Below are positions 51,480 through 62,844 of a DNA stretch of 64,000 bases, in pieces. Numbering within the stretch: position 1 is the stretch's first letter; each line of letters opens with the position of its first letter. Under the pieces are notes generated by a model. The model did not search any database. It saw nothing but the letters and a program-made list of their open reading frames with translations, and was not told the origin of the DNA. Where the stretch lies: the NCBI GenBank assembly GCA_008638375.1, contig VIRR01000579.1, positions 248,001 through 312,000 of the forward strand, read 5' to 3'. The position numbers were made by a program, and so were the translations under genes. The stretch comes from Nyssa sinensis. Taxonomy: Eukaryota; Streptophyta; Magnoliopsida; Cornales; Nyssaceae.

Positions 51480-52600
51480 GTCTCACCCGAGGACTATTTC
51501 ATTCTTTAATTAGGCTTAGCAGTCATCAGGATTATGTTTTAAGTCATTTAGACTTCAATTGTTTATCAGTCAGGCACTCATTTGACCTTAGGGGCAAAAT
51601 GGTAATTTTGCCATTCTTGCCCCGGACTCTGTCATGGTCCTCAGAATAGTCTACATATCTTATGTATGAAGTTCTAAGTCTTTTAGACTTAAATCAGTAT
51701 CAGTTAGGTGCTTATTAGCCTTAGGGGCAAAATGGTAATGTTTGCCATTCTCGCCCCGGACCCTGTCGTGGTCTTCAGAATGTCTCATATATTATGTATA
51801 TAATTTTCTAAGTCCTTTGGACTTCATTTGGTATCTGCTTTAGATCATCGGGACACATCAGTCATTTCTCAGTTTTACGCGTTGATAGTTCCGGAGTCTT
51901 ACTTAGCCCTTCAGTGTTCATAATTATACTTACGATAATTTATCAGATCAAATTGACCTTTATCTTGCACTTACAGTGCTCAGGGGTATTTTGGTCATTT
52001 TACGTTTTGTAAGATTCTGACCCCGGTTCGTCATTTATTCGGGTATACAGTTTCACCAGTGTTCGGGTTTCTATCAGTATCAGTTTCGTCCCAATCGGAC
52101 TTCATTTGGGCTTCGTACAGTATCAGGGGTAATTTGGTAATTTCACGTGTCATATTTTTCGGCACGTCAGTTCATAAAATGGACCTCACCATTGGGTCCA
52201 GAGTGTCCGACATAATTAAGTTGGACTGTCTGTTATGTTCAATTGACCCTAGGAAGCATTAGGGGCAGTACGGTCATTTACACTTTGTGTCTGTATTTTT
52301 CGGGACTCCAGTTCGTTAAACGGACCTCACCGTTGAGTTCAGAATGCCCGACATAGTCAAAATAGACTGTCTTTTATTTTTATTTGGGTCTGGTGCCATC
52401 AGGGGCAGTACAGTAATTTATCACTTACAGGTCTGTATTTTTCGGTACTGTATTTCCAAATTTGGACTGTACCATTGAGTCCAGAATGCTTGAAATAGTG
52501 AAAATACACTATTTATTTAATTTATTTGGACTCCGTTTGACATATTTAATGTCCAGGGGTAAAATCGTAATTTTACCTATTTAATAAAATAATTAAATAA
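51480..52600. repeat. Iterated LTR core block
   Basis: At least six diverged iterations of a block with an AGGGGCA-NNNTGGTAATTT phrase, GGGACTCCAGTTCGT, ACGGACCTCACCATTG and a TCCGACATAGTCAAAATA-like end. The same block occurs two or three times per LTR in families A and C. Confidence 0.8.
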
Positions 52601-54196
52601 TTATTTTATTATTTAATTAATTCTTCAGGGGCTCAATTGTATAATTTTTCCCAAAATCTGGGCCACTGTGCAATATTCAGAACTATCAGGGGTAAATCCG
52701 TAATTTTTAGAAAGTTTTAGGGTCAGAATACAATTTCATTAAATTAGGGTTCAACCCACAGGGTTCAAGGGTTTACCAAGTGAACCGGTTCAAAACACTT
52801 AAAAACCAACCGGTTCTGACCCTTCAGGAAACCGGAATTAAATATCCCTGTTATCCCCTAATTGGCCCCTTATCCACGTTCAGTTTATGCCCAAAATCCG
52901 ATTTTTATTTTTTATCCGAGGGACCAAACAGGCAGGATTTGATTTAAAACAAATCAGGTAAGCCAAACGGTGCCGTTCCATTAAAACGGTGGCACGCCCG
53001 TAGACTGACACGTGTCTGGGTCGACACGCGAGTCGACCGAGTCGACTCTGTCTTCCCCATCGTGCAGGGTATTGTTGCCCTAGTTGCAGTCCCGATTTTT
53101 CTCCAATTTCGTGGAGTTTCAAGTACATTCTTCAATTTGTTTTGATCCCAAATGGTTCCTGGTCGTCATGCCAACACTTTGGCATTGGTTTCATGGGTCG
53201 AATCAAGCTCAACAGCTTGATATATAGAGGAATAACAGAAAAGATATTTCGGCTATTAAATTCTCATTACTCCACCAAACTTCATGCTTCTTGTCTCTTT
53301 GTGACCGTAGTAACAGGGGCTTCATTTTCCCATTCTCGCATTTCAGTTTGGAAGCCTATTTTAAAGTTTGGGTTTCAATGGCCGAGATAATAGGTTCGGT
53401 TTTTGAGGGTCTTCTCATGCGATTTTGGGTCGCGTATAGTGGTATTTGGAACCCTAGGAATGTCTAGATCATGTTTAGACCAATATAATTCAATTTGGTG
53501 AGGGCCATTTCAGACCTGTTACAGGAGGTCATTAATGGCAGATTTTTGCTACAGTTTTGGGGTTTCAGGGCTGTCCGACCTTCCCAATTAATTTAGAACA
53601 GTTCTAAGGTCTCACAGTAGCTTATTTACACAGTCTATATGGATTAGAACTATCTAAAACAGTACCCAAAATTCAAACAGGAAATTTCAGAGTAGTTTTA
53701 ATGTTTTACCTTCCAAGGGGTGGCCCTCATTTCCTCATCCATGGCTCGGTTGTGGTTTCTGTGCATGTTGCACCAGTGCAGTCGTGTGTTGCTTAGCCCT
53801 CAGTTCTCTTTGGTGCATCCCTTTCCAACGAATGACATGCACACACCCATGCTTGATCTCACATGGATTTTCTCTCTTGGTCTCTCACCCAAGACTACAT
53901 GCAGACTCTCTAAGCTTCTAACAGACCTACCCCTCTATAACAGTTCTGATTTTTGTGTTACAACAGCCCCCCCCAAGATGTGTACACATATATATATATA
54001 TATATATATATTCATTCTTATACATATACATCTTTATATATAAATGAATATATCAGTGATCAGTGGGATTTAGGGCTGATGGGAGTTGATGTAATCCATC
54101 ATATGGGGTTTGCATGTAACCTCATTGGTCCAATTTGAGGTGGGGCTTGGTTAACTTAGAGATATATACAATTGAGTTGTATATATATGCACAAAG

Positions 54197-54295
54197 TAAT
54201 GGCAGCCCAGTTGGTAAACTTTTTGAGAAAAATTCATTCCCTCTCAAAGGTCAAGGGTTCAATTCCCTTGGCCTCCCATTTGGCCCTTTTTTCAC
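54197..54295 (+). promoter_or_regulatory. tRNA-like cassette in LTR 49217
   Basis: A-box-like TGGCAGCCCAGTTGGTAAAC, B box GGGTTCAATTCCC (54247-54259) and a T6 run at 54286-54291. Antisense to its LTR. Confidence 0.5.
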
Positions 54296-56554
54296 ATTTT
54301 TGGTTAAGGCCACGTTTGGCTGCGCAGTAATTCAGTTTTTGATGTTTGCCTCATAACTTTCATTCCGTAGCTTCTTTTTCAACGCGGTTTCTTCCGGGAG
54401 GTTCATATTTCAGTTATCTACAGTGTCAGAGGTTCCGTGTCATTTATTAATCATTCAGGATTTCCCGGGTTAGCTAATTCGGGTTCCGTTAGTATTAAAA
54501 CGGCGTTATTTCACCGAATTAATCAGTAATTTGGGTTCGGGTAAGGTACCCTTCCCTCCAGACATTTAATTATTTAATTGGTCTATGGCGACCGTCGGGA
54601 TTATGATTAATTCCCTAAATCATTCTGTAAGTCGGTATTAATTAATAATTATTAATTAATTATTAATGTCACGGGATCGGGGTGTTACAAGTAGGCCTCG
54701 AAATAGCCCCCAAAACCACCAAACAGTGAGAAACCGCCATTGATGACCTTAACAAGCAGGTCTGATTCGACTAGGGCTAGACCTCGATTGAGGGATAAGG
54801 ATCAAAATTGGAAATGATAAGGATCATAATGCAACAAAAACCAAAGGAAATGGCCCTAAGACCCGAGAGAACCGTCAAGTTGCAAGGTCACGGGTCTAAT
54901 TTGGGATATCTCAAACCGAACCCCAATCTCAGTTTCATGAACGGAATATTAATCCCCATGATTATACGATTACAACCGAACAAGAACCATAAAAAGTGAT
55001 GGAGAAACAAGCTCAAACTGAGCCTATTACAGACCATGAGGATAGTGAGGAAATCCAACGTTTTAATCCATTTCGATCCATAAAATGAATGCTAAAACGA
55101 TTCTTAGACTTCCAGAAATCATTTGGGATGGAAAGCAGTAGAAATCCGTGGCCAAAATATCACGAAATTAAAAAGAAAATAAAACAGGAAATTAGGGCAA
55201 CATGGGGGAAGAAAGAGGAAGAAGATGAACAGTGAGGGTCGGGTCATGGACCCGTATCGGGTCGGGCCTCGACCCGACCGAGAAACGGTTAACCCCTTTA
55301 AACCAAAACTACACCATTTTGACATAAGTAAATTTTAAATTTAACTCTAGGGCTGACGTCATCATGACATCATCATTGTTCCTTGAACCGGTTAAAATCG
55401 GATTGGTTCAGTCCGGTTCACTTAAGGGCCAACTGAACCCTTTGGTTCAGTTCAATACTTTTGGGAATTTGTAGTTTGACCCCAACAGTTCTGGGGAATT
55501 CCATTCTGGCCCAGTTTCTGAATATTTGGTTCATTTAGGTCCCTGAAAATTTAATAATTAATAAAATAAATTATTTAATTATTTCATTAATCAAGTAAAA
55601 TTACTAATTTACCCCTAGGTCAAAAATAGATCAAACGAAGTTCGATTAAAGTAAATGAATAGTGTATTTTGACTATTTCGAGCATTCCGGATCCAATGGA
55701 AAGGTTCCGTTTTACGAGACAAGACTCCAAAAATTAAGACACGTAAAAGTATAAATTACCATTTTACCCCCAGTGATACCGAGGCCTAATTGAATATAAA
55801 AGGTAGTCTATCTTGACTATTTTGGGCAATCCGGACTCAACGGTAGAGTCCATTTTGGCAAACGGAGTACCAAAAAATACGACACGTAGAAACATAAAAT
55901 CACAAAAACGCCCTAGGCTTAAAATAAACTACAGATACGCAAATTCAAATCTAGAAAAACCTAAACCAATTATCTTTGACACTTTGAATCTAACGGTGAC
56001 ATCCTTTTGGGGAAAATAAGGCCCGATAACAAACTGGAAAATGACCAACGCGTCCCTAAAACTTAATAAAGCTATAGGGAGAGGAAATTGGAATAAAGAG
56101 GGCTCTAAATTGACAGTTAAATTATGTGAAACTTTGAACAAGAAAGTAATAAGGTTTTGAATTGTGATTATAGGGACCCTCGTTAAGGAAGGATCTTTGG
56201 AAATTGCTTTTGGGACTTCAGGTGAGTATTTTCATACCATGTTGAGGTGGATTTTATTTATAGATATAAATATCGAACTCTTGAATAATTTGAAAATAGA
56301 CCCTTCTGTTTGAAATCGATTTGAATGATTTATTGACATTGTCATTTCCTAATAGTTTGTAAAATGCTCATGATACTATAACAGTTTTTCTCACTAATCT
56401 TTGAACCATTTTGATTAAAGGCTAAATATGATACTCTTAATTGAATAATTGAGATTGTCATTGATGTTATTGATTTTGGAAATGATTTTGATGCTTTGAA
56501 TAATAGAATCTTCTATGATCTGTCATTATCGAATAGATTATGACCTTATTGAAC

Positions 56555-57120
56555 CCTAACCACGGGGTATACGAGTGGTACTATTGAATTTGATCTCAGT
56601 CAGCGAGGTTCTAATTTGCTGACATTTGAACCCTAACCACGGGGTATATTGGTGGTATTTTTGAATGTGATCTCAGTCAGCGAGGTGCTAATTTGTTGGC
56701 CATAGAAAAGTAATTTTTGATGATTTGAACTTATATGAATATTAAATGTGAACTATGATTGACCTTTGAATCACCGAATTGAGAACTATTGAACTATGAT
56801 TTTGATTATCAGACTATGAAATTTGTTATCGACCTATGTTACCGAACCATGAGGTTGATTTTGAACTATGACTATTGAATTTGAAAACGACTTTGAACCG
56901 TAACTATGATAGAGTTACAACACTAAACTATGATGTTGATTTGATTATGACTATTGAATTTGAAAACGACTTTGAACCGTAACTATGATGTTGATTTGAT
57001 TATGACTATTGATATTGAAAACGACTTTGAACCATAACTATGATTGAGTTACAATATTATACTACGATGTTGATTTGACTGTGACTATTGATATTGAAAA
57101 CGACTTTGAACCATGTTTGA
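56555..57120. repeat. Two tandem repeat zones
   Basis: A unit of about 75 bp with GAACCCTAACCACGGGGTAT and GATCTCAGTCAGCGAGGT occurs twice (56553-56700). Then a unit of about 65 bp with GAAAACGACTTTGAACC and TATGATGTTGATTTGA occurs about four times (56880-57120). Confidence 0.88.
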
Positions 57121-59449
57121 ATTACAATACAAATCATCGTTACCAACTATGTTATTGGATCATTATTTTGACTGTGTTATGTTATCGATTTCGATTTACG
57201 ACTGTGATTGAATTGAGATTTATTGAAAATGACTTTGATACTATTCTCTGATCTACTGTACTTTGATATGATGTATAGACATTTAGACTGTACTACATAG
57301 TAGTTTTGAAACCCTTGGCATGTTATGGAAGTACTCATTGGGCTTGTTGAAGCTCACCCCATTCTATTAACATTTTTTAGGTAAGGACTAGACCACTTGC
57401 TTTCAGGTGATGCAGGATAAGTGTTTAAGTGACGAAGCAAGTTCTTTTTGATGAGTCCTTAACCGAAGATAGATTAGATATTTTTGGGATCTTATGTATT
57501 AAGTTATGTAATATTATGCTACTCTTGACTTGGAGACTATGATCTTTGGTGATGGTATTTGAATTAACTAATTAAGTGATGTAGCTTATTTTGTGGATGA
57601 TAAGAAAGAAAAAATAAAATTATTCCGCTGCGCAAATGGTATTTAGAAAAGTATTGTGATTATTGAAATAGGCCTCGGTGGCCGATCACGAACCCCTAAT
57701 CTGCATAAGCCAGGTTTCGAGTCGTGACACAGAATATATGCATTCTTAAAACAGATAGCTTTGAAACATTTAAAGTATTCAAGCTAAACATACATTTCTT
57801 CAAAAACATATAAACATGCATGATAAAAATGGGGGTAAAAACCTGCTTCCATTTTCAAAAGCGCTTGTCATCTTTTCTCTTTAATTAGGTAGAATCTGTT
57901 TTGAACTAGACTCCCATTTTACTGCAGTGCTACAATAGAGATATCTCATTGCCTAGGGGGGGAATTAGATCCTGCTACCAGGCATTTCTTCGTGTCATAG
58001 TTGAATCCCAAAGGATTTCAACGTCGCATGTGGTACTTAAGCACCGTTTATCTTATGAAACATTTATCACATGGCTTCATCAATAGATACTTTTCATGAG
58101 TATTTAAAACATAAAATATATAACTTCTACAATAGGACTTCAAATTCTTGGAATAATCAAATTCAGAATATTTAAGGAAATTGGTATTTTACTCAGACAT
58201 GCTCAATATTTCTAAGAAAGGAATTGTATGAAAACATTTACGGAGCATGTCATAACAGAATATTTTAAAACAGCAATCATATAAAGACTGAATTTGATAT
58301 TCAATGCTTCACATAACTTGAACTTAAAACTTCTTCAAATATATGGAGTTAAATCTCCACTTTAAATACAGGGTTACTCACTTTATACGTCTGGGTTGAC
58401 TCTACTGAGGTGCCTCCCCTTTGCCTTTCCTTAACCTATCATAATTTATGAAACAAATCTCATAAACCTCCTATGAAATCAACTCATGCTCTTGATCTAT
58501 TCTTAGACTGTGTAAGCCTGATTCTAAAAAATCAGTCTGACTCATTTAGTTAGATAATACCTCTGAAGCCATTCATTTAATGTTTCTGTGTTTTCTCGTT
58601 CTTCTTCCTCTTTTAGTTTTGCCTTAGCAAGTCACCTTGCTGCTGCTTCCTGTGCGGATCGACTCATGGGGACTATCGGGGTTTTATATATAAAAAGGTC
58701 TAACGAAGACGACTTCGGTTGACTTGGCAATTCTTATTTTCCTGGCAATCACTTTTTGTTGCCACAATAAGTCTTCCATGAACTCCTGTTACTTTTTATC
58801 CGTTGCCCTTTGAGCCTTGGTCATAATTGTGAACTCCTTCTGTTTCTTATCCATTATAGTCTACTTGTATATTTTAGCCTAAAACATAATTTAGCGTGTT
58901 AGGGAAATCAATTTCATTTTAAAATTATACTCTTCTGGTAGCTCCATTAACTTTAATTTAAATTTAATTTATTTACTTCACATGTTCATGTGTTGTGTCT
59001 TTCATATTTTACCTCGAAATACGAGCCTTAGTTTAGTACCTCGACAATGTTCTAATGTATAATCACCTGACTTATGCTATTTATCAAATTTTATGTCTCT
59101 TTATTTTAACTACCTATTTTGGTCAAATAAACTCTATCATTGAGTCTGAAACGTTGAAGAAAGTAAATTTAGGCTTTCGCGGAACTCCGTTTAGGTTTGG
59201 TAATAGTAAGGGCATTTTGGTCATTTAGCATTTTTTACTGGTCTTTAATTTTTCGGGACCTCATCTCGTGACGTGGACCTCACCATTGGGTTCAAGAGGT
59301 CTGAGATAGTAATAAGACACTAATAATTTGTTAAAATTGGACAACGGGCCATTTCGTCATTTTTTAATTTAATTAATTAAATTAAATCATTTTAGTATTA
59401 TATATATATATATATATACATTTTAATTGCATAACAGGTCGGATGTGAA

Positions 59450-59680
59450 ATGGGTGGCACACTAGCTAGCGTGTCACATCCCCTCTAAAAGATACTGCAT
59501 TCGAGTCTTTATAGGTGCGTATGCACCTTTTTTATTTTCTGGTTTTATTAAATATAATATATATATATATATATTGTCACATATGTCTCACACACGTGCC
59601 CGTGGCCGAGTGGAAAGGGAGGGGGTTTAAGCCCGTGGGGTCAGGGGTTCGAACCCCAAGGAACTACGGTTCCTCATTTT
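59450..59680 (+). promoter_or_regulatory. Two tRNA-like cassettes in LTR 47724
   Basis: The second has exact A box TGGCCGAGTGG (59603-59613) and exact B box GGTTCGAACCC (59646-59656), then a T-run (59673-59681). The first has GCATTCGAGTCT and a T-run at 59528-59533. Same arrangement and antisense direction as at 25605-25835. Confidence 0.55.
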
Positions 59681-60621
59681 TTTCTGATTTTCTTTGAAAC
59701 AAAAGACGGATAAGGGCTTCAAAAGTGGATAGGCTATCCTTGTCCGCGTTCCGTTTATTAAATTGGGCCCTATTCGAGTAACCAAACAGTCGAATTCAGG
59801 TTTTAAAAAACTTTAAATAAAACGACGCAGCTTCATTTATTCGGTGGCAGTTTTAGACGCTACCACATGTACGATTCGACACACTCTTTTAAAACGAGTT
59901 GCGAGTCAACTCAGTCGTCTTCCCCATCGATTGACCTGTGTTGCCCTAATTTTTGAAGCTTAAAAGCTTCAATTTCGTGTAGTTATGTCCAACCAATTTC
60001 TATTGTTTCCATCTCAAATTGTTTCTGAGTTGTTAAGGATCAGTTTGTCATTAGTTTTAGGGTTCCAATCGATCTCACGAGTTTGGCAGAGGATTGATAA
60101 CCCAACTTGCAACTCTTTCGTATACATCCGTTTTTGAGCCAAATCTTATGAAATTTGTTCGGTTATGCTCCCCTCTTCATGGGGTTTCATATCTCGTTCC
60201 TTTAAATTAGTTTTGAGGTGCAGTTGAGGCGTTGGGTTTAAAACCCGAAACTTGCAACTCGATATTTGGAGGTCATTTCTTAGGCTTTGTGATCACATAC
60301 TAGGGTTTTTAAAACCCTCATGGTCTCTATTTGAGGTCTTGATAAGCCAAAACTAGTTTGGCAAGAGTTGGTTCAGACCTGTTATAAGCAAGGTCCTTCA
60401 ATGGCTGCCTTCCTGGGTTCGATGTTTTTGATTGTTTTCAGACTCCAATTTCATGCTTGTTCTTGTTTAAACATGTTCTAACTATCATATATACACAATC
60501 AATGCTTAAGATAGTTCATACGTAGGAAAGTTTCTAGAGAGAGAAAAACATGAAAAACTTGGATTTACCTATTACAGTGGTTTCTCTCTCCCTTCTACTT
60601 TTGATTTTTCTTCCTTCTTCT

Positions 60622-60626
<5 letters not shown>

Positions 60627-60668
<42 letters not shown>
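60627..60668. repeat. CT microsatellite
   Basis: About 20 uninterrupted CT units inside LTR 47724. It underlies an Arg-Glu repeat frame on the minus strand, which is not a gene. Confidence 0.95.
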
Positions 60669-60669
<1 letters not shown>

Positions 60670-60859
60670 ATTGAATTCTCATGTGGGTGTGTGCATACAA
60701 TATGTATATAGGTATATAGGTATACACTTGATCATTGCAAAATCTGATTGCCCCAACCACTAGCTCACCCCTTGCTTGCTGCAGCATCTCTAATGAGTGT
60801 CCTTAGTCACTATTTTGGGGCAGGCCATCAATTGGCCGTGTATGTGTGTGTGGTGTTTA

Positions 60860-60902
<43 letters not shown>

Positions 60903-62561
60903 ATATAACTCGCACACACCAACACACTTGGAGACACACACACACTTTTACACCTTAGACATTTGCATGTTTTTTTTATATATACTATTTATAGATATAT
61001 TTAATTATGCTTATATACATCCATGTATATACTTACACATATATATACTTGGCCATGTACTCACACACAATACACCTTTTGTGTGTGTATGTGTGTGTCA
61101 TCATATTTTCTATTGCTTATGATTAATAATTAATTTTTTATACTTAATTAATTAATTATATTAAATTAATTAATTATTCTCTTAAGTGTAAAAATTTTTA
61201 CACTAATTTTTTATAACTTCGTAATGCGTGCCATAGGACCTGATATTTTTGGGTTGGGGTATTACAGTGTGTATAGACCCTAAACACTGTGCCACTGAGA
61301 CACTTGGTTAAAATAGGACCTGAATAAATATATAATATAAAATAAATAAATAAAATTAATTTAAAATATAAAATATTCTCGGTGTCCGAATAAAATAAAA
61401 AGATAGTGTAACCCAACATTTTTAGGTATCCTGGACTCAATGGTGGAGTCCAAATTACAAAATAAAATCCCAAAAAATGTGAACAGGCAAACTGGGTTAA
61501 TCCAAAAAATGTCCTAAAGGCCAAATGAAGATACCAAACGACCTCTAAAAATTTTGAGAATACATACCTTAAAGTTTTTCGACATTCCAGACTCAACAGC
61601 GGAGTGTGTTTTGCCAAATTAAATATCTAAGATACTGATATATGAAATGAACTATTTTTAGGACATTCTAAAAATACGACAATGCTACCAAAATGAGGAA
61701 AATAAGCCTATAGACTTAAAATACGACATATGAGACTAAAGGATAGTAAATTCATAAATAAAATCTGACTAAGTTTATGAATGACAACAAACTTAATAAT
61801 ATTTCCTGGTTTATAGGGACATCGAAAGGGAAGGAAAAGGAAGTTTTATTTCCTCTAGAAATGAGGAGAAGTTATTTTGAAGTAAGTAAACTCGAACTCT
61901 AACATGTGGTAATTCTTAGCTATGCCACAATTTTATTTTTCCGATGCTGCCAATTTGTATTCCATACATACCTGACCATTGTTGATTTCCACAATTTGAT
62001 GCCTATTCTACCTCGTAGATTTGTTGAGAATTTGATTGCCAATATCCTAATGTGATTACTTATTCATTTCTATACTTTGCTTGGATATTGGAAATTTGCT
62101 ATGCCTTTCACTATTGAGAATTTGTTATTCCACAAATATGTACATCGCCTGTGAAATTTTGATAATCATGACATTATTATGAGTGCCTGGAGTTATGATC
62201 TGTCATAACGTCCATTTGATTCATAGATTCTTTTGGACCTACGGGTCAGTGATTTGGAATGAAACCCAACACTTAGTCTATGGAGGACATCGTAATACCT
62301 TGACCCGGCTTAGCATGTATACTGAGGTAGACTGGGTCGGGTAATTTATTATCAATTATAACCCGAACTGTTTAAACTCTATATCACTCTATCACATGTA
62401 CTGTACAGTTTTAGAAAGTAAATAGTATCAGTTATATAACTAGTATCGAGCAATACCCGAGCAACCCAGTACTATGTCTCGTAATGCCTGTATGCACGCA
62501 AACCCATGCATGCATACGTACGTACATATGAATAGGCCTCGAAAAATGAGTGTATGTATAC

Positions 62562-62844
62562 TGTCACGCCCCGAATTCCAGCGAACCCGAGGCGTGAGTA
62601 ACGAGACAAAAAGAAATAAAATAATAAAGAAATGAAAGATAATAATGACATTCTCATACATTCCGTACACTGTTCTGATACATACATAGGGTCTAGTTCA
62701 CTTGTTCACAACATGCAAAATAAAATACGGTCTTGGGCTCATGCCCTTACACAATATCAAAAGTGCCTCTTGGGCCTAACAGTCCCTAATCAGATCATCT
62801 CCACATCTCCTGCAGCTGGGACATCATCTGAAATGTTGCCCCAC
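62562..62844 (-). mobile_element. Canonical 3' end of a family A LTR (level 3), interrupted
   Basis: The plus strand begins TGTCACGCCCCGAATTCC, carries a GGGCTCATGCCC version of the palindrome (62734-62745) and is cut at ATGTTGCCCCAC by the next LTR. The rest lies beyond the window. Confidence 0.75.

Larger units (their letters stand above)
49217..54689 (-). mobile_element. Family B solo LTR, innermost (level 5)
   Basis: The plus strand begins TGTCACATCCCGAACCCC and ends GGATCGGGGTGTTACA. A perfect TSD AGTAG lies at 49212-49216 and 54690-54694. At 5473 bp it is the longest LTR here. It is enlarged by a tandem array (50500-51180) and by repeated core blocks (51480-52600). A tRNA-like cassette lies at 54197-54290. 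No coding region was seen. Confidence 0.95.
48323..57729 (+). mobile_element. Family-C-like solo LTR (level 4), interrupted by LTR 49217
   Basis: Begins TGTAACACCTCGACCCGATT and ends GTTTCGAGTCGTGACA. A perfect TSD CAGAA lies at 48318-48322 and 57730-57734. Its own length is about 3.93 kb (48323-49216 and 54695-57729). It includes an antisense tRNA-like cassette (48645-48716), the core block in reverse (55610-56020), a tandem repeat zone (56555-57120) and a TTTTTTAGGTAAGG block at 57373-57386. Confidence 0.92.
47724..61266 (-). mobile_element. Family C solo LTR (level 3), interrupted by LTR 48323
   Basis: The plus strand begins TGTCACGACCTGAAATCC and ends GGTTGGGGTATTACA. TSD GTGTG lies at 47719-47723 and 61267-61271. 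Excluding the nested 48323-57729 it is about 4.1 kb and colinear with 20691-27340: hairpin at 47911-47930, core block at 59210-59320, paired tRNA-like cassettes at 59450-59675, TG and AT microsatellites at 60846-60895. Confidence 0.9.
39694..62561 (+). mobile_element. Family-C-like LTR (level 2), interrupted by three LTRs
   Basis: Begins TGTAATATCCTGACCTAATT. Its own sequence occupies 39694-40609, 43775-44426, 47467-47723 and 61267-62561, the gaps being LTRs with TSDs. Shared family landmarks are GCCAAACAAGGCATAAGTAGG near 40050 (compare 48590), the core block at 61390-61600 and AGGTCATT/CTACGGGTCAG-like phrases near 62240. The right end is hidden beyond the LTR at 62562 and was not seen. Confidence 0.72.
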
